From Bin87 sp034423595 (GTDB lineage: Bacteria; Chloroflexota; Dehalococcoidia; Lucifugimonadales; UBA3495): a DNA stretch of 64,000 bases. This document shows positions 35,254-44,384 of this stretch, one piece after another. Where the stretch lies: contig OZ242258.1 of the NCBI GenBank assembly GCA_965207025.1, positions 1,736,001 through 1,800,000 on the forward strand, read 5' to 3'. The notes under the pieces were generated by a model. That model had not been told where the DNA came from. It did no database searches and saw nothing but the letters and a program-made list of their open reading frames with translations. The translations under genes were made by a program, and so were the position numbers. Every line of letters starts with the position of its first letter. Positions within the stretch are counted from its first letter, which is position 1.

Positions 35254-35857
35254 ATTGGTGGAAGCAACTGGCGTGTGGGTATTCCTCCGGTCGTTCAAGC
35301 AGAAAGACGTCAACGGTTTCGGTCTCAACCACGAACAGTTTCCGGTGATCTATCTGAACAGTGCCAAAAATTACGAGCAACGAATCCTTACGATGTTCAA
35401 CGAGTGGGCGCACATCGGGTTCGACTTCAATCATATTGAACTCTCCGACCGCCAACGTTATTTGAACGGGCTGACCGAGGTCGACTATAACATAGAAGTT
35501 TCTTGCCTCCAGTTTTCGGCCAAGCACACGCAGTCCGCCGCGTCAGGAGCCGGTGGCCGCGCGTCGCATCTGCATGAATTTGGCAGAACAGTCTCTTTCG
35601 TAGGATCCTTTGCCTTCTTCTGGCAAGGCCATCAGGCGGCTTGGGATGTTGAAAATTCCGAAAGCGGCAACGGGGAAGGGAAAGGTCCAGGTGCCCAAGG
35701 TTATTATGCAATCCAGAAATCACGCCTGGGGGAGCGGTACATCAGAGCCGCATTCGAAGCGTTCGAGGCTGAACGCATAGACGAGCATCAACTCGCCGCC
35801 ACTTTAGGCGTCAAAGGCCAGCACCTGCAACGATTGGGGAATGATGCTTGGCGATAA
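35174..35857 (+). pseudogene. 5'-truncated ImmA/IrrE-type protein
   Basis: From about 35200 the frame reads FFRKLVEATGVWVFLRSFKQ, then GFGLNHEQFPVIYLNS and FNEWAHIGF, which matches the metallopeptidase part of ImmA/IrrE (COG2856) proteins. The XRE and N-terminal region such proteins usually have is absent, there is no good start codon or ribosome site, and the frame emerges from the 3' end of the recombinase gene. The active-site HExxH appears as NEWAH, so the first His is missing as well. Its natural partner DUF4411 follows with a 17-bp overlap. Most likely the mobile element was inserted into this gene, leaving the 3' part here. Confidence 0.7.
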
Positions 35858-36353
35858 CCTGGATGACCCGCCTCTGTTGGTTTTGGATTCCAACTCCATA
35901 AGCACCATCTTCCGGTTTTACCCGCTGGTTTCGTTCCCCAGTTTCTGGGAGCGGTTTGACGCTCTGGTGCGATCAGGAAGCGTGACCTCCGTGCGCATGG
36001 TCCGGCATGAATTGGAAGCAAGTCCTTTTGAACAAGTTCGGGCGTCGGTCGCGCACTTGGAAGGACTGGACCACAATTTCTTCGCCGACCCAACGGAAAC
36101 GGAACAGGAATACGTGCATGAAATGACCAATGATCGGTACTTGTCGTCGGCGGCCAACCGTTGGACCAGCAAGGAGGTCGACGCTGACCCTTACCTGATA
36201 GCCAAAGTCAGGGCGACAAAGGCTGTCATGTTGGTCACGGAAGAGAGTCAAGACCTCGACAGGCGAGATAGGATACCGAGTGTTTGCCATTACGTTGGAG
36301 TCTGCTGCATCAACTTACAGCAGGCGATCGAAAGATTAGGGTGGCGGTTCTGA
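35841..36353 (+). CDS. DUF4411 PIN-like toxin
   Basis: A 170-residue PIN-like protein. It has the early Asp strand (LLVLDSNSISTIFRF), FPSFWERFDALV, SVRMVRHELEA, a second acidic site (VDADPYLIAKVRA) and VTEESQD, all in the DUF4411 order. These proteins are RNase-type toxins paired with XRE-ImmA/IrrE antitoxins. The start (ATG 35841 or 35844) overlaps the truncated partner by 17 bases. With a broken antitoxin, the toxin may be inactive or constrained by another antitoxin. Confidence 0.8.
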   Translation: MMLGDNLDDPPLLVLDSNSISTIFRFYPLVSFPSFWERFDALVRSGSVTSVRMVRHELEASPFEQVRASVAHLEGLDHNFFADPTETEQEYVHEMTNDRYLSSAANRWTSKEVDADPYLIAKVRATKAVMLVTEESQDLDRRDRIPSVCHYVGVCCINLQQAIERLGWRF

Positions 36354-36634
36354 CTGCGCGGCAGCCTTCCGACGAGGATTGGCTGATGTGTCGCTGGGCG
36401 GTGCGACGAAACCGCTCACCGCTGGTGTCAAGGTGCGGCTGCTCGGCCCGTTCTAAAATCAGGGCCCAGGCAATCATCGTGGCCGAATTCACCACGACCG
36501 TCACCATTGATTGTCCCTACTGCGGCAGCCCCGCCATCGTGTAGGACGCGTAAACCCCGCAGGCAACCAGTGATACCGCTGTAACCATTTAGCAACGGTT
36601 AGAATTCTTTCATCCCGTGCTGGAGAATTCATCC

Positions 36635-36799
36635 ATGACTGCCCCGTCCGAAGCCGTGGAGATTTATCGTGTGAAGCGCAAGGCCAAGAGCGCCGCCCGT
36701 GACATCGAGGCCGTCACCATGCAGGACGGCCGTCCCGCCACGCGCTCCGTCTGCGTGGAGTGCGGCACGGAGAGGTTCCGCGTTGGCGCGCCGCCTTGA
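36635..36799 (+). CDS. DUF5679-like mini-protein with broken zinc ribbon
   Basis: A 54-residue protein resembling the DUF5679 pattern (IYRVKRKAKS, VTMQDGRPATRSVCVECGTE, RFRVG). The family normally has two CxxC pairs; here the second (CVEC) is intact but the first reads RVKR, so both Cys are Arg (CGT and CGC, each one base from TGT and TGC). Start ATG 36635 with CTGGAG nine bases upstream. The upstream 280 bases (36354-36634) hold no gene I can support. Confidence 0.6.
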   Translation: MTAPSEAVEIYRVKRKAKSAARDIEAVTMQDGRPATRSVCVECGTERFRVGAPP

Positions 36800-36908
36800 C
36801 CGGTTTCCGGTGGTGCGGTCATGGCGCTGGGCAGGAACTGGCCACCCGCCTGCTGCTGTCCGTCCTGGATGGGCACGTGGAACGTGCTGAGGTGAGAGCG
36901 ACTACAAG

Positions 36909-38558
36909 ATGAAACGGTTCCTGTTTGCTGCCCTCCTGCTGGGCGTTGTGACGCTGATGTTCGGGTGTTCAGCCAGGGAGCCCGCCGAGGTGCAGTTGCG
37001 CATCCTGGCCATCAACGACTTCCACGGCCACGTGGCAACGGAGTACAAAACTCTCGGCGGCGGTGGCGTGGGCAGGGCGGACTTCCTGGCGGCCCACATA
37101 GGGGCGGCCCGCGCTGGAGCCGACCATTCCATTTTCGTGTCGGCTGGCGACCTCATCGGAGCGTCGCCCCTGATCTCGGCGCTCTTCCACGACGAGCCCA
37201 CCATCGAGGCCATGAACCTCATGGGTCTCGACCTGAACGGAGTGGGCAACCACGAATTCGACGAGGGGCCGGCGGAGTTGCTGCGGATGCAGCAGGGCGG
37301 GCCACACCCGGACGGAGATGGGGACGGCGACCCCTTCGGCGGGGCCGATTTCGAGTTTCTCGCCGCCAACGTCGTCGTGGACGAAACTGGGGAGACGGTC
37401 TTCGCGCCCTACGCCGTGCGCGACTACCAGGGCATCAGGGTCGCGTTCATCGGAGTCACCTTGGAGGGGACCCCCGGCATCGTGGCCCGCAACGGCGTGG
37501 CGGGACTGACATTCCGCGACGAAGTGGAGACGGTCAACGCCCTGGTGCCGGACCTGCGTGCAGAGGGCATCGAGTCCATCGTGGTGCTGCTCCACGAGGG
37601 CGGACTCTCCGACGGAGGTACGAGCGGCTGCGGTAGCGGCCTCGCCGGGCCGGTGGCGGAGATCGCATCTAGGTTGCACGACGCGGTGGACCTGGTGATC
37701 GCCGGCCACAGCAACGATGCGTTTGTCTGCCAGGTTGGCGGCAAGTGGGTCACCATGGCGGACCGCGGCGGGAGCCTGTTCACCGTCATCGACGCGACGT
37801 TGAGTCGAGACACCGGGGACATGGTGGTGCAGACCGCTGAAAACATTCCCAATACACATATCGGCGTTACGCCCGTTCCGGCCATCACCGCGCTGATCGA
37901 CCGGTACGCGGCACTGGCGGCGCCGCTGGCCGACGCCGTGGTCGGCAACGTCGGCGCCGACATTACCCGGGAGCAGAACGAGGCGGGTGAGTCGGCTCTG
38001 GGCAACGTCACCGCCGACGCCCAGCTGGCGGCCGCCAGGGGAGATGAGGCGGGGAACGCGGTGGTGGCCTTCATGAACCCCGGCGGGATAAGGGAGGACA
38101 TCCGGTTTGCCGCTACGGGAAACGGGGCCGACGGCGAGTTGACCTATGGGGAGGCCTTTGCCGTCCACCCCTTCGGCAACAGCCTGGTCACCATGTCCCT
38201 GACCGGAGCTCAGATTGACACACTTTTGGAGCAGCAGTTCGACAACCCGGAGGCGGGTTCAAGGAGAGTGCTGCAGGTCTCCCAGGGATTCGGCTACACC
38301 TGGGACGCAGCCGCGCCGGCGGGGTCTAAGGTGAATGCGGGGACCATCAAAATCAACGGCGCTCCGTTGGATCCGGACGGGAGCTACCGGATCACGGTCA
38401 ACAGTTTCCTGGCCGAGGGCGGCGACGGCTTTAGCGTGCTGGTGGACGGTGTGGACCGGTTCGGCGGCGAGATTGACCTGGATGCGCTGATCGCCTATTT
38501 CGCCGGCAGCGGGCCGGTGGAACCGGCGCCGCGGGACCGCATCACTCGCGTGAACTGA
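36909..38558 (+). CDS. 5'-nucleotidase / metallophosphatase lipoprotein
   Basis: A 549-residue secreted nucleotidase. It has a lipoprotein signal peptide with the lipobox FGC (Cys20). The metallophosphoesterase domain has NDFHGH near 36, SAGDLIGASP, VGNHEFDEG and AGHSND; the C-terminal 5'-nucleotidase domain has ESALGNVTADAQLAA, FMNPGGIREDI, PFGNSLVTMSLTG and INSFLAEGGDGF-type motifs. It hydrolyses extracellular nucleotides or cyclic phosphodiesters to supply nucleosides and phosphate. Complete in length for the family. Start ATG 36909; the ribosome site is weak. Confidence 0.92.
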   Translation: MKRFLFAALLLGVVTLMFGCSAREPAEVQLRILAINDFHGHVATEYKTLGGGGVGRADFLAAHIGAARAGADHSIFVSAGDLIGASPLISALFHDEPTIEAMNLMGLDLNGVGNHEFDEGPAELLRMQQGGPHPDGDGDGDPFGGADFEFLAANVVVDETGETVFAPYAVRDYQGIRVAFIGVTLEGTPGIVARNGVAGLTFRDEVETVNALVPDLRAEGIESIVVLLHEGGLSDGGTSGCGSGLAGPVAEIASRLHDAVDLVIAGHSNDAFVCQVGGKWVTMADRGGSLFTVIDATLSRDTGDMVVQTAENIPNTHIGVTPVPAITALIDRYAALAAPLADAVVGNVGADITREQNEAGESALGNVTADAQLAAARGDEAGNAVVAFMNPGGIREDIRFAATGNGADGELTYGEAFAVHPFGNSLVTMSLTGAQIDTLLEQQFDNPEAGSRRVLQVSQGFGYTWDAAAPAGSKVNAGTIKINGAPLDPDGSYRITVNSFLAEGGDGFSVLVDGVDRFGGEIDLDALIAYFAGSGPVEPAPRDRITRVN

Positions 38559-38786
38559 CGTTTCGGCGATGATGATCGGAGACTGTTGCACCGTCAAAAA
38601 ACACTGAGGGGTTGCGCGGGCGGGGGCCTGACACGGCTTGTGGGATTGTCTGTCGATGGTCGGTGCTGGGGCGTTTCACCCACGGGTTCGGTCTGTAAGA
38701 CCAGGTTGTCCCGAAGCGGGTCGTTGGGATGCCTGGGCCAGGTCGCTCGGCATGATTACGTAGGTAAAAGCGAACACGCTCCAGTT

Positions 38787-38816
38787 GAAGCCGCCCCTCG
38801 TCTTGGGGACGGCTTC
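38787..38816. terminator. Hairpin between convergent genes
   Basis: GAAGCCG(C)CCC and GGGG(A)CGGCTTC pair around TCGTCTT. It lies between the ends of the 5'-nucleotidase gene (+) and the minus-strand gene that stops at 38879, so a bidirectional terminator is plausible, though neither side has a long T-tract. Confidence 0.4.
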
Positions 38817-38878
38817 AGTGGCAAGGTCAACGTTTGCTGGTTAGCGTTGGGCTTGCTGCTTCGCTTGGCGTCGCGACG

Positions 38879-39304
38879 CTACGCCGCGGCGGCCGGGAGC
38901 TGATCCAAGAGGGCCTGGCCGTGGAACGAGAGCAGTTTGCCGGCTGCCTCGACGGCCGACGCGGCGGTCTTCTCGAGCCTTTCGGGGTCGTCGGCCTCCA
39001 GGGTGAGCGCCAGGACCTCCAGGTCGATCTGCTCCATGAACGGCTCCGCGGCCACGTCTCCATCGGAAGTCAGCACCTTGATCTCCCGCCAGACGTCGAG
39101 CGTGCGGGTGGTGAGTTCCCGGAGCTTGTCGGGGTCGGCTTTGTCCTCCGGGTCGTCGGGCAGGGCTTCGGCCAGCGCGTGGGCCATCACACGTACCTTT
39201 TCGAGGCTGTGGACGGCGTCGCACACTTCGTGGCCCAGGACGTCCGACATCTCGGCCGTACGGTAGTTGTGGACATCGTTTCTTTCGATGGTTGCTGTGC
39301 TCAA
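38879..39304 (-). CDS. Unknown protein, 141 aa
   Basis: A soluble, acidic, helical protein (EMSDVLGHEVCDAVHSLEKV, then TRTLDVWREIKVLT and ADDPERLEKTAASAV). I do not recognise it. The best start is TTG 39304, which has AAGGAG eight bases upstream; the longer frame from 39526 has an implausible composition. It is convergent with the nucleotidase gene. Confidence 0.6.
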   Translation of the reverse strand: MSTATIERNDVHNYRTAEMSDVLGHEVCDAVHSLEKVRVMAHALAEALPDDPEDKADPDKLRELTTRTLDVWREIKVLTSDGDVAAEPFMEQIDLEVLALTLEADDPERLEKTAASAVEAAGKLLSFHGQALLDQLPAAAA

Positions 39305-39951
39305 GTTTTGTTCTCCTTGTAGGTTCTCGTTTGGTCGGGTGCGTTCGTTGACCTTTGCGTCCTTTCGGTTGGTTGCTCGGATTGCCGCCATGGCGTGGGG
39401 GCCGGTCGTCGGTTTCGCGCGGTTTAGGCGCCTGCGGCGGGTCGAAGTGCCCTCCTGCGCAAACCAGTCTGGCTGTGGTGAAGACGGGTGGTTGGATTGT
39501 GGCAGGTGAAGTTGACGTGGCGTCACTGTGGACGGGAGATATAACGGTGCCCACGCTTATGCTTTCCTCCGCCCGTCCGCCTGACGGGTGCAGGGGACTC
39601 GTTCTCTGATTCCGATGAGTTTGGCCACTGCAGCCGCAGCTTGCGATTGCCGCCACGTTGCCGTTCGGTTAGAGACGGTCAAGCTGCCAAAAACCCCGTC
39701 GCAACCGGGGACTCCCAGAGGTTCCTCGAAGCCACAGACATGATGACGGCGGTTTGCCTTCGGGGTCAGGCATCATCCTGGGTCATGGGTTGCCGGCTCG
39801 GCGAGACCATCTGCACCGAAGCCAAAGTGAAACCCGCATTGGCGTCGGGTAGAATGGGGCCAGTTGAGTGGCTCAGGCGCAAGACGACGCTCCGGCGGTG
39901 CTCGCCGGTATCCAGGTCGCTCATGGGTCCGATGCTGGCGGTGCCAAGCCG
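39305..39951 (+). other. Intergenic region before the RCC1 gene, with one terminator-like hairpin
   Basis: About 650 bases with no supported gene. At 39688-39710 the minus strand reads CCCCG-GTTGCGA-CGGGG followed by TTTTT, a good terminator shape, but no minus-strand gene that it would end is visible. The promoters of the divergent genes on either side should lie here; I could not pick out clear -35/-10 boxes. Confidence 0.4.
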
Positions 39952-42900
39952 ATGAAGATCTTCCCGATGATTTACCAAGATGTTCACTGGTCGCGTGCGT
40001 GGCTTTCGGGAGCCTTGCTGGTGGCGGCGGTCGCTACCCTGATGCTGGCCCGACCGGGAGTCATGCCGGCGTCGGCCGGATTTCCCGGTCCCGGCACGGG
40101 CGTAGCTGGCGAGGCTTCAGGAGCGCAGGATGAGCGCGCGACCTTCACCGCCGTTAGCGCGGGCGGCGATCATACCTGTGGGGTAAATACCGACGGCAGA
40201 CTGGCCTGTTGGGGTCAGGATTGGTATGGGGAAGCGACACCACCGGGTGGAACCTTTCAGCAAGTCAGCGCCGGCCATGGTCACACCTGCGGGGTGAAGG
40301 CCGACGGTGGGGTGGCCTGCTGGGGTTGGGATGGCGACGGGGAAGCGACTCCGCCGGAGGGGACTTTTCAGCAGGTCAGCGCCGGCTATCGTCACACCTG
40401 TGGGTTGAAGGCCGACGGCGGAGTGACCTGCTGGGGCTGGGATGGGTCCGTGCAAGGCACGCCGCTGGGTGCAACCTTTCAGCGGATCAGCGCTGGCGGC
40501 TGGCACACCTGTGGGTTGAAGACCGATGGTGAGGTGGCCTGCTGGGGTTCGGACCGTAACGAGCAAGCCGCGCCGCCGGCTGGAACCTTTCGGCAGGTGG
40601 CTGCCGGCGGATACCATACCTGTGCGTTGAAGACCGATGGCAGTGTAGCCTGCTGGGGATATGATGAGTTCGGGCAGGCTACGCCGCCGGAAGGAACCTT
40701 CCGGCAGCTCAGTGCCGGCGGGGAGTACACCTGCGGCGTGAAGACTGACGGCGGGGTGGCCTGCTGGGGCAAGGATGATCACGGGGAAGCCACGCCGCAG
40801 GAGGGAACCTTCGAGCAGATCAGCGCCGGCTGGTGGCACGTCTGTGGATTGAGAACCGAAGGCGGCGTGGCTTGCTGGGGATATGATGATGGCGGGCGAG
40901 CTACGCCGCCCGGTGGAATTTTTCGGCAGATCAGCGCCGGCTGGCACACCTGCGGGTTGAAGACCAGCAGCGGGGTGACCTGCTGGGGTTTGATCGCCAC
41001 GCCGCCCGATGGAACCTATCAGCAGGTCAGCGCCGGATGGGCGCACACCTGCGGGTTGAAGACCGACAGCGAGGTGGTCTGCTGGGGACATGATCATCAC
41101 GGGGAAGCCACGCCGCCGGAAGGAACGTTTCGGCAGGTCAGCGCCGGCGGCGCTTACACCTGTGGGTTGAGGACAGACAGCGAGGTACTTTGCTGGGGAC
41201 GGGATGATTACGGGCAAGCCGCGCCCCCAGGCGGAATCTTCCAGCAGGTCAGCGCCGGAGGGCACCATGCCTGCGGTCTGAGGACCGACGGCGGGGTGGC
41301 GTGTTGGGGATATGATGATTATGGGCAAGCCACGCCGCCGGGAGGAACGTTTCGGCAGGTCAGCGCCGGCGGCAATCACACCTGTGGGTTGAAGACTGAC
41401 GGCGAAGTTTCCTGCTGGGGCCTGAATGATGACGGGCAGGCCATGCCGCCCGGCGGAACCTTTCAGCAGGTCAGCGCCGGACAGTTGCACACGTGTGGGT
41501 TGCAAACCGACGGCAGGGTGGCCTGCTGGGGGCATGATTGGTCCGGGACAGTCGAGCCGCCGGATATTGCCTTTCAAGAGGTCAGCGCCGGCGGGTGGCA
41601 TGCCTGTGGGTTGAAGACCGATGGCGGCGTGGTCTGCTGGGGCGCTGAGGCGCGCGGCAGCGTTGGCGTGGACGGTGGTCAACAACGATCCGGTGGTGAT
41701 TATGACGCCGATGACGACGGCCTGATTGAGGTGTCCAACCTGGCGCAGCTGGACGCCGTCCGGCACGATTTGGACGGGGACGGCGTTCCAGCGGACGAAG
41801 CATCGCGCGTTGCGTACTACGCAGCTTTCCCCGATGCCCCGGCGGGCATGGGTTGTCCGGCGGACGGCTGCACCGGCTACGAACTGGCCAACGACCTGGA
41901 TTTCGGAACCGCTGCTGGCGGTCCCGGCTGGCAGCCCATCGGAGATGGCAGTAACTACTTCACCTCCACTTTCACCGCCACATTTGACGGCAACGGTCGC
42001 ACCATCGCCAACCTGTATATCAACCGGGACGATGCGCCTCATGTGGGCCTGTTCGGACACACCGGCCCCGGCAGCGTCATCCGCGACGTGGGACTGGTCT
42101 CAGTCAGCGTAAGCAACGGGATGCCGGTTGTGGAGCACGGGGCGGCAACCGGCGGGCTGGTTGGCCAGAGCGGGAGCTTAATCGAGCGCAGTTACGTAAC
42201 CGGCTCGGTGGAGAGTGCTGTGCTGGAGGGGGCCTCGTCAACCGGCGGTTTGGTCGGGGCTAATCACGGCACAATTACCGATAGCTGCACCACCGCCACA
42301 GTGTCCGGACGGGGCAATGTTGGCGGACTGGTCGGGGTGAATTTCGAGGTAATTACCGACAGCTACGCCACCGGCGCCGTGTCCGGAGGGGACGGTATCA
42401 GCGTGGGGGCCACTGTTGGTGGACTGGTCGGCGAAAATGGTTCCGGCGGTGGCATCTCCCACAGCCATGCCACAGGCGACGTCTCTTCTGACGGTCCTGG
42501 AACGGCCGGTGGGCTAGTCGGGACTAACTACGGTGACCTCACCGCCGGCTACGCTACCGGCAGCGTATCAGAGAGTTTCGTTGGCGGCGGGTTGGTTGGG
42601 GGCAATCGATATAGGGCCACCATCGCCGCCAGCTACGCCACCGGCGGCGTATCGGTGTGGGGCAATCGCTACAGCGCCGGCGGCCTGGTTGGGAAAAACG
42701 GCCATGCGGGGTTTAACCATGAGGGCAGAATCGCCGCCAGCTACGCCACCGGCAGAGTGTCGGGGAGCAGCCATATCTTGAGTATCGGCGGCTTGGTTGG
42801 GGATAATTCCCTGGGCGACATCACCGCCAGCTACTGGAACACCGAGACCTCCGGACAGTACGGTAGCAGCGGTGGCGTTGGCCTGACCACCGCCGAGTTG

Positions 42901-43827
42901 CAGTCGCCCATCCTGACCAGCGGCATCTACGCCGCCTGGAACCTGGCCTGGTGGGACTTTGGCACGTCCTGGCAGTATCCGGTACTGAAGTACCTGGGGA
43001 TGAGCGTAGCCGCGCAGCGTGGCGGGGCGACATCTGAAACGCCAGTAGAACTTTCAAAGTCCATACAGCCTCCGATAGCCCCAGCGTATATGGATTGGCG
43101 CTGGGAGACTGGCCAGGGCAATTTCAGGGAGTTGGTAACTGACTTTACCATCCACAATGACGTTGGTGATTGGTCGGACGGGCATGGGTATTACCTGATT
43201 CTGCTTCAAAACGAAATCTCAGGCGCCGGCTTCTACTTCGGCGTGCAGACCGATGCGAATAGGCGTGGGAAGGGCGTAATTTTTTCAAGGTGGGGAACGG
43301 ATGACTTGGCTAATGCAAGATGGTCTAAAACGGGCGGCTGGTACGAATTAGGAAGACATGAAGGCGGCTTCATTGGGGTGCGCCGGTCTTACGATTGGGG
43401 CGCGGCAGACTACCAAATCCGGATGGCGCCCGACGGGTTGGACTCCGACGGTGAGTGGTTCGGTCTGTGGATCACGGACTTGACCACCGACGAAACTACC
43501 TGGATTGGGTCGTTGAAGTTTCCCTTGCGGAACGGGACGGCAACCTTCAGGCCGGATGCGTCGGCAACCATTGAGCTGTACGGCGGTCCGCGTATTCGGC
43601 CAATCGATACCCCGGAATGGCACCTCGACGTCAAGCCTCCGGTTGGAGACGGGATACCGGCGGTTTGGGGATTTTCAAGCTACCCCTTTGACACCTCTGA
43701 AAACGCGTTGCCTAACTCTGACGTCTGGTACGACCCAGACGAAGGTGCGGTGCACCTGCGCATCGGCGGCCGGACGAAACGGGAAACCCCGGCCGTAGAT
43801 CGGATTGACTTGGCGACTGCACCATAG
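39952..43827 (+). CDS. Secreted RCC1-repeat / GLUG-repeat surface protein
   Basis: A 1,291-residue exported protein. An N-terminal hydrophobic segment (WLSGALLVAAVATLMLARPG) serves as signal or anchor. Residues about 60-575 are fourteen 37-residue RCC1-type units (QVSAGGxHTCGLKTDG, VxCWGxD), a predicted beta-propeller. A DYDADDDGLIEVSNLAQLDA segment follows, then GLUG repeats (about 690-960; GGLVGxN, SYATGxVS). The last 250 residues (YYLILLQNEISGAGFYFGVQ, then KGVIFSRWGT) resemble DUF3472-type C-terminal domains. RCC1 and GLUG repeats occur in bacterial surface adhesins. I start it at ATG 39952; an upstream GTG at 39868 would add residues before the signal without a reason. No LPxTG or other sorting signal is visible. 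Confidence 0.82.
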   Translation: MKIFPMIYQDVHWSRAWLSGALLVAAVATLMLARPGVMPASAGFPGPGTGVAGEASGAQDERATFTAVSAGGDHTCGVNTDGRLACWGQDWYGEATPPGGTFQQVSAGHGHTCGVKADGGVACWGWDGDGEATPPEGTFQQVSAGYRHTCGLKADGGVTCWGWDGSVQGTPLGATFQRISAGGWHTCGLKTDGEVACWGSDRNEQAAPPAGTFRQVAAGGYHTCALKTDGSVACWGYDEFGQATPPEGTFRQLSAGGEYTCGVKTDGGVACWGKDDHGEATPQEGTFEQISAGWWHVCGLRTEGGVACWGYDDGGRATPPGGIFRQISAGWHTCGLKTSSGVTCWGLIATPPDGTYQQVSAGWAHTCGLKTDSEVVCWGHDHHGEATPPEGTFRQVSAGGAYTCGLRTDSEVLCWGRDDYGQAAPPGGIFQQVSAGGHHACGLRTDGGVACWGYDDYGQATPPGGTFRQVSAGGNHTCGLKTDGEVSCWGLNDDGQAMPPGGTFQQVSAGQLHTCGLQTDGRVACWGHDWSGTVEPPDIAFQEVSAGGWHACGLKTDGGVVCWGAEARGSVGVDGGQQRSGGDYDADDDGLIEVSNLAQLDAVRHDLDGDGVPADEASRVAYYAAFPDAPAGMGCPADGCTGYELANDLDFGTAAGGPGWQPIGDGSNYFTSTFTATFDGNGRTIANLYINRDDAPHVGLFGHTGPGSVIRDVGLVSVSVSNGMPVVEHGAATGGLVGQSGSLIERSYVTGSVESAVLEGASSTGGLVGANHGTITDSCTTATVSGRGNVGGLVGVNFEVITDSYATGAVSGGDGISVGATVGGLVGENGSGGGISHSHATGDVSSDGPGTAGGLVGTNYGDLTAGYATGSVSESFVGGGLVGGNRYRATIAASYATGGVSVWGNRYSAGGLVGKNGHAGFNHEGRIAASYATGRVSGSSHILSIGGLVGDNSLGDITASYWNTETSGQYGSSGGVGLTTAELQSPILTSGIYAAWNLAWWDFGTSWQYPVLKYLGMSVAAQRGGATSETPVELSKSIQPPIAPAYMDWRWETGQGNFRELVTDFTIHNDVGDWSDGHGYYLILLQNEISGAGFYFGVQTDANRRGKGVIFSRWGTDDLANARWSKTGGWYELGRHEGGFIGVRRSYDWGAADYQIRMAPDGLDSDGEWFGLWITDLTTDETTWIGSLKFPLRNGTATFRPDASATIELYGGPRIRPIDTPEWHLDVKPPVGDGIPAVWGFSSYPFDTSENALPNSDVWYDPDEGAVHLRIGGRTKRETPAVDRIDLATAP
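40135..41670 (+). repeat. Fourteen RCC1-type coding repeats (111-bp period)
   Basis: DNA repeats within the gene at 39952-43827 with a 111-base unit (37 residues). The eighth unit, near 40920-41010, is shorter by five residues. Each has two conserved Cys (HTCG and CWG), giving about 28 Cys. Reading the units shows variable residues at fixed positions (around the turn after CWG), as expected of a diversified ligand-binding scaffold. Confidence 0.85.
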
Positions 43828-44097
43828 GTCTCACGCGCGAACCTGATGAACGGCTCGCGGTCGGACTTAGAGCCTATCTTAATAACCGATCTGCTCTGAG
43901 ACCGAGGAGGGCACAGGCAAGCACAGGAATGCGATGAGGGTCTGTTCCATGAGGGTCAATCTCGGCGTTCGCCCTGGCGAAAAGCGATTGCGGGCGGAAT
44001 TGTTCTACTGACGTGGAAAAGGCGCCCTGCGGCGCCGTTCGGGTGAAAGTGGGGCTGGCAACGGAGTTGGTTGCCTCGTGTCTGGCGGCGGCCGTCG

Positions 44098-44343
44098 CTA
44101 CCCTGGTGGGTGCGGCGCGCCGCGCGATGCGAGGTAATTCGTCACTGCTCTCATGCCGGCATGGCATGCCAGACTGTCGAGTGCCGCATCTACAGCTCGG
44201 TTTGCGCGCGTCTTTGCATCGAGCGCGGTGGTTCCGTATATGATTATTCCAAGCGGGTGCACGGTGGCTGCCCAGTAGCCGTCTCGGTCCTGTAGTTCAA
44301 CGTTGCTAATTGGCCTAAAAGTGCCCGACTGATGTGAGGTCAT
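44098..44343 (-). CDS. HicB-like small protein
   Basis: An 81-residue protein starting MTSHQSGTFR. The segment GYWAATVHPLGIIIYGTTAL followed by an Ala-rich helix (RANRAVDAALDSLA) and NYLASRG resembles HicB-type antitoxin folds. No HicA is seen next to it. The 270 bases between this gene and the RCC1 gene hold nothing I can support. Confidence 0.5.
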   Translation of the reverse strand: MTSHQSGTFRPISNVELQDRDGYWAATVHPLGIIIYGTTALDAKTRANRAVDAALDSLACHAGMRAVTNYLASRGAPHPPG

Positions 44344-44384
44344 CGTCTTTTCTACTGCTGTGTTTGACGGGGTTTGGTTGCATG

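Noticed and set aside
36284..36544. 86-codon + frame ending in CPYCGSP
   Set aside because: It overlaps the DUF4411 gene and its first two thirds have no protein-like pattern; the terminal CxxC is suggestive but not enough.
40117..42060. 647-codon minus frame opposite the RCC1 repeats
   Set aside because: A repetitive shadow created by the 111-bp coding repeats on the + strand.
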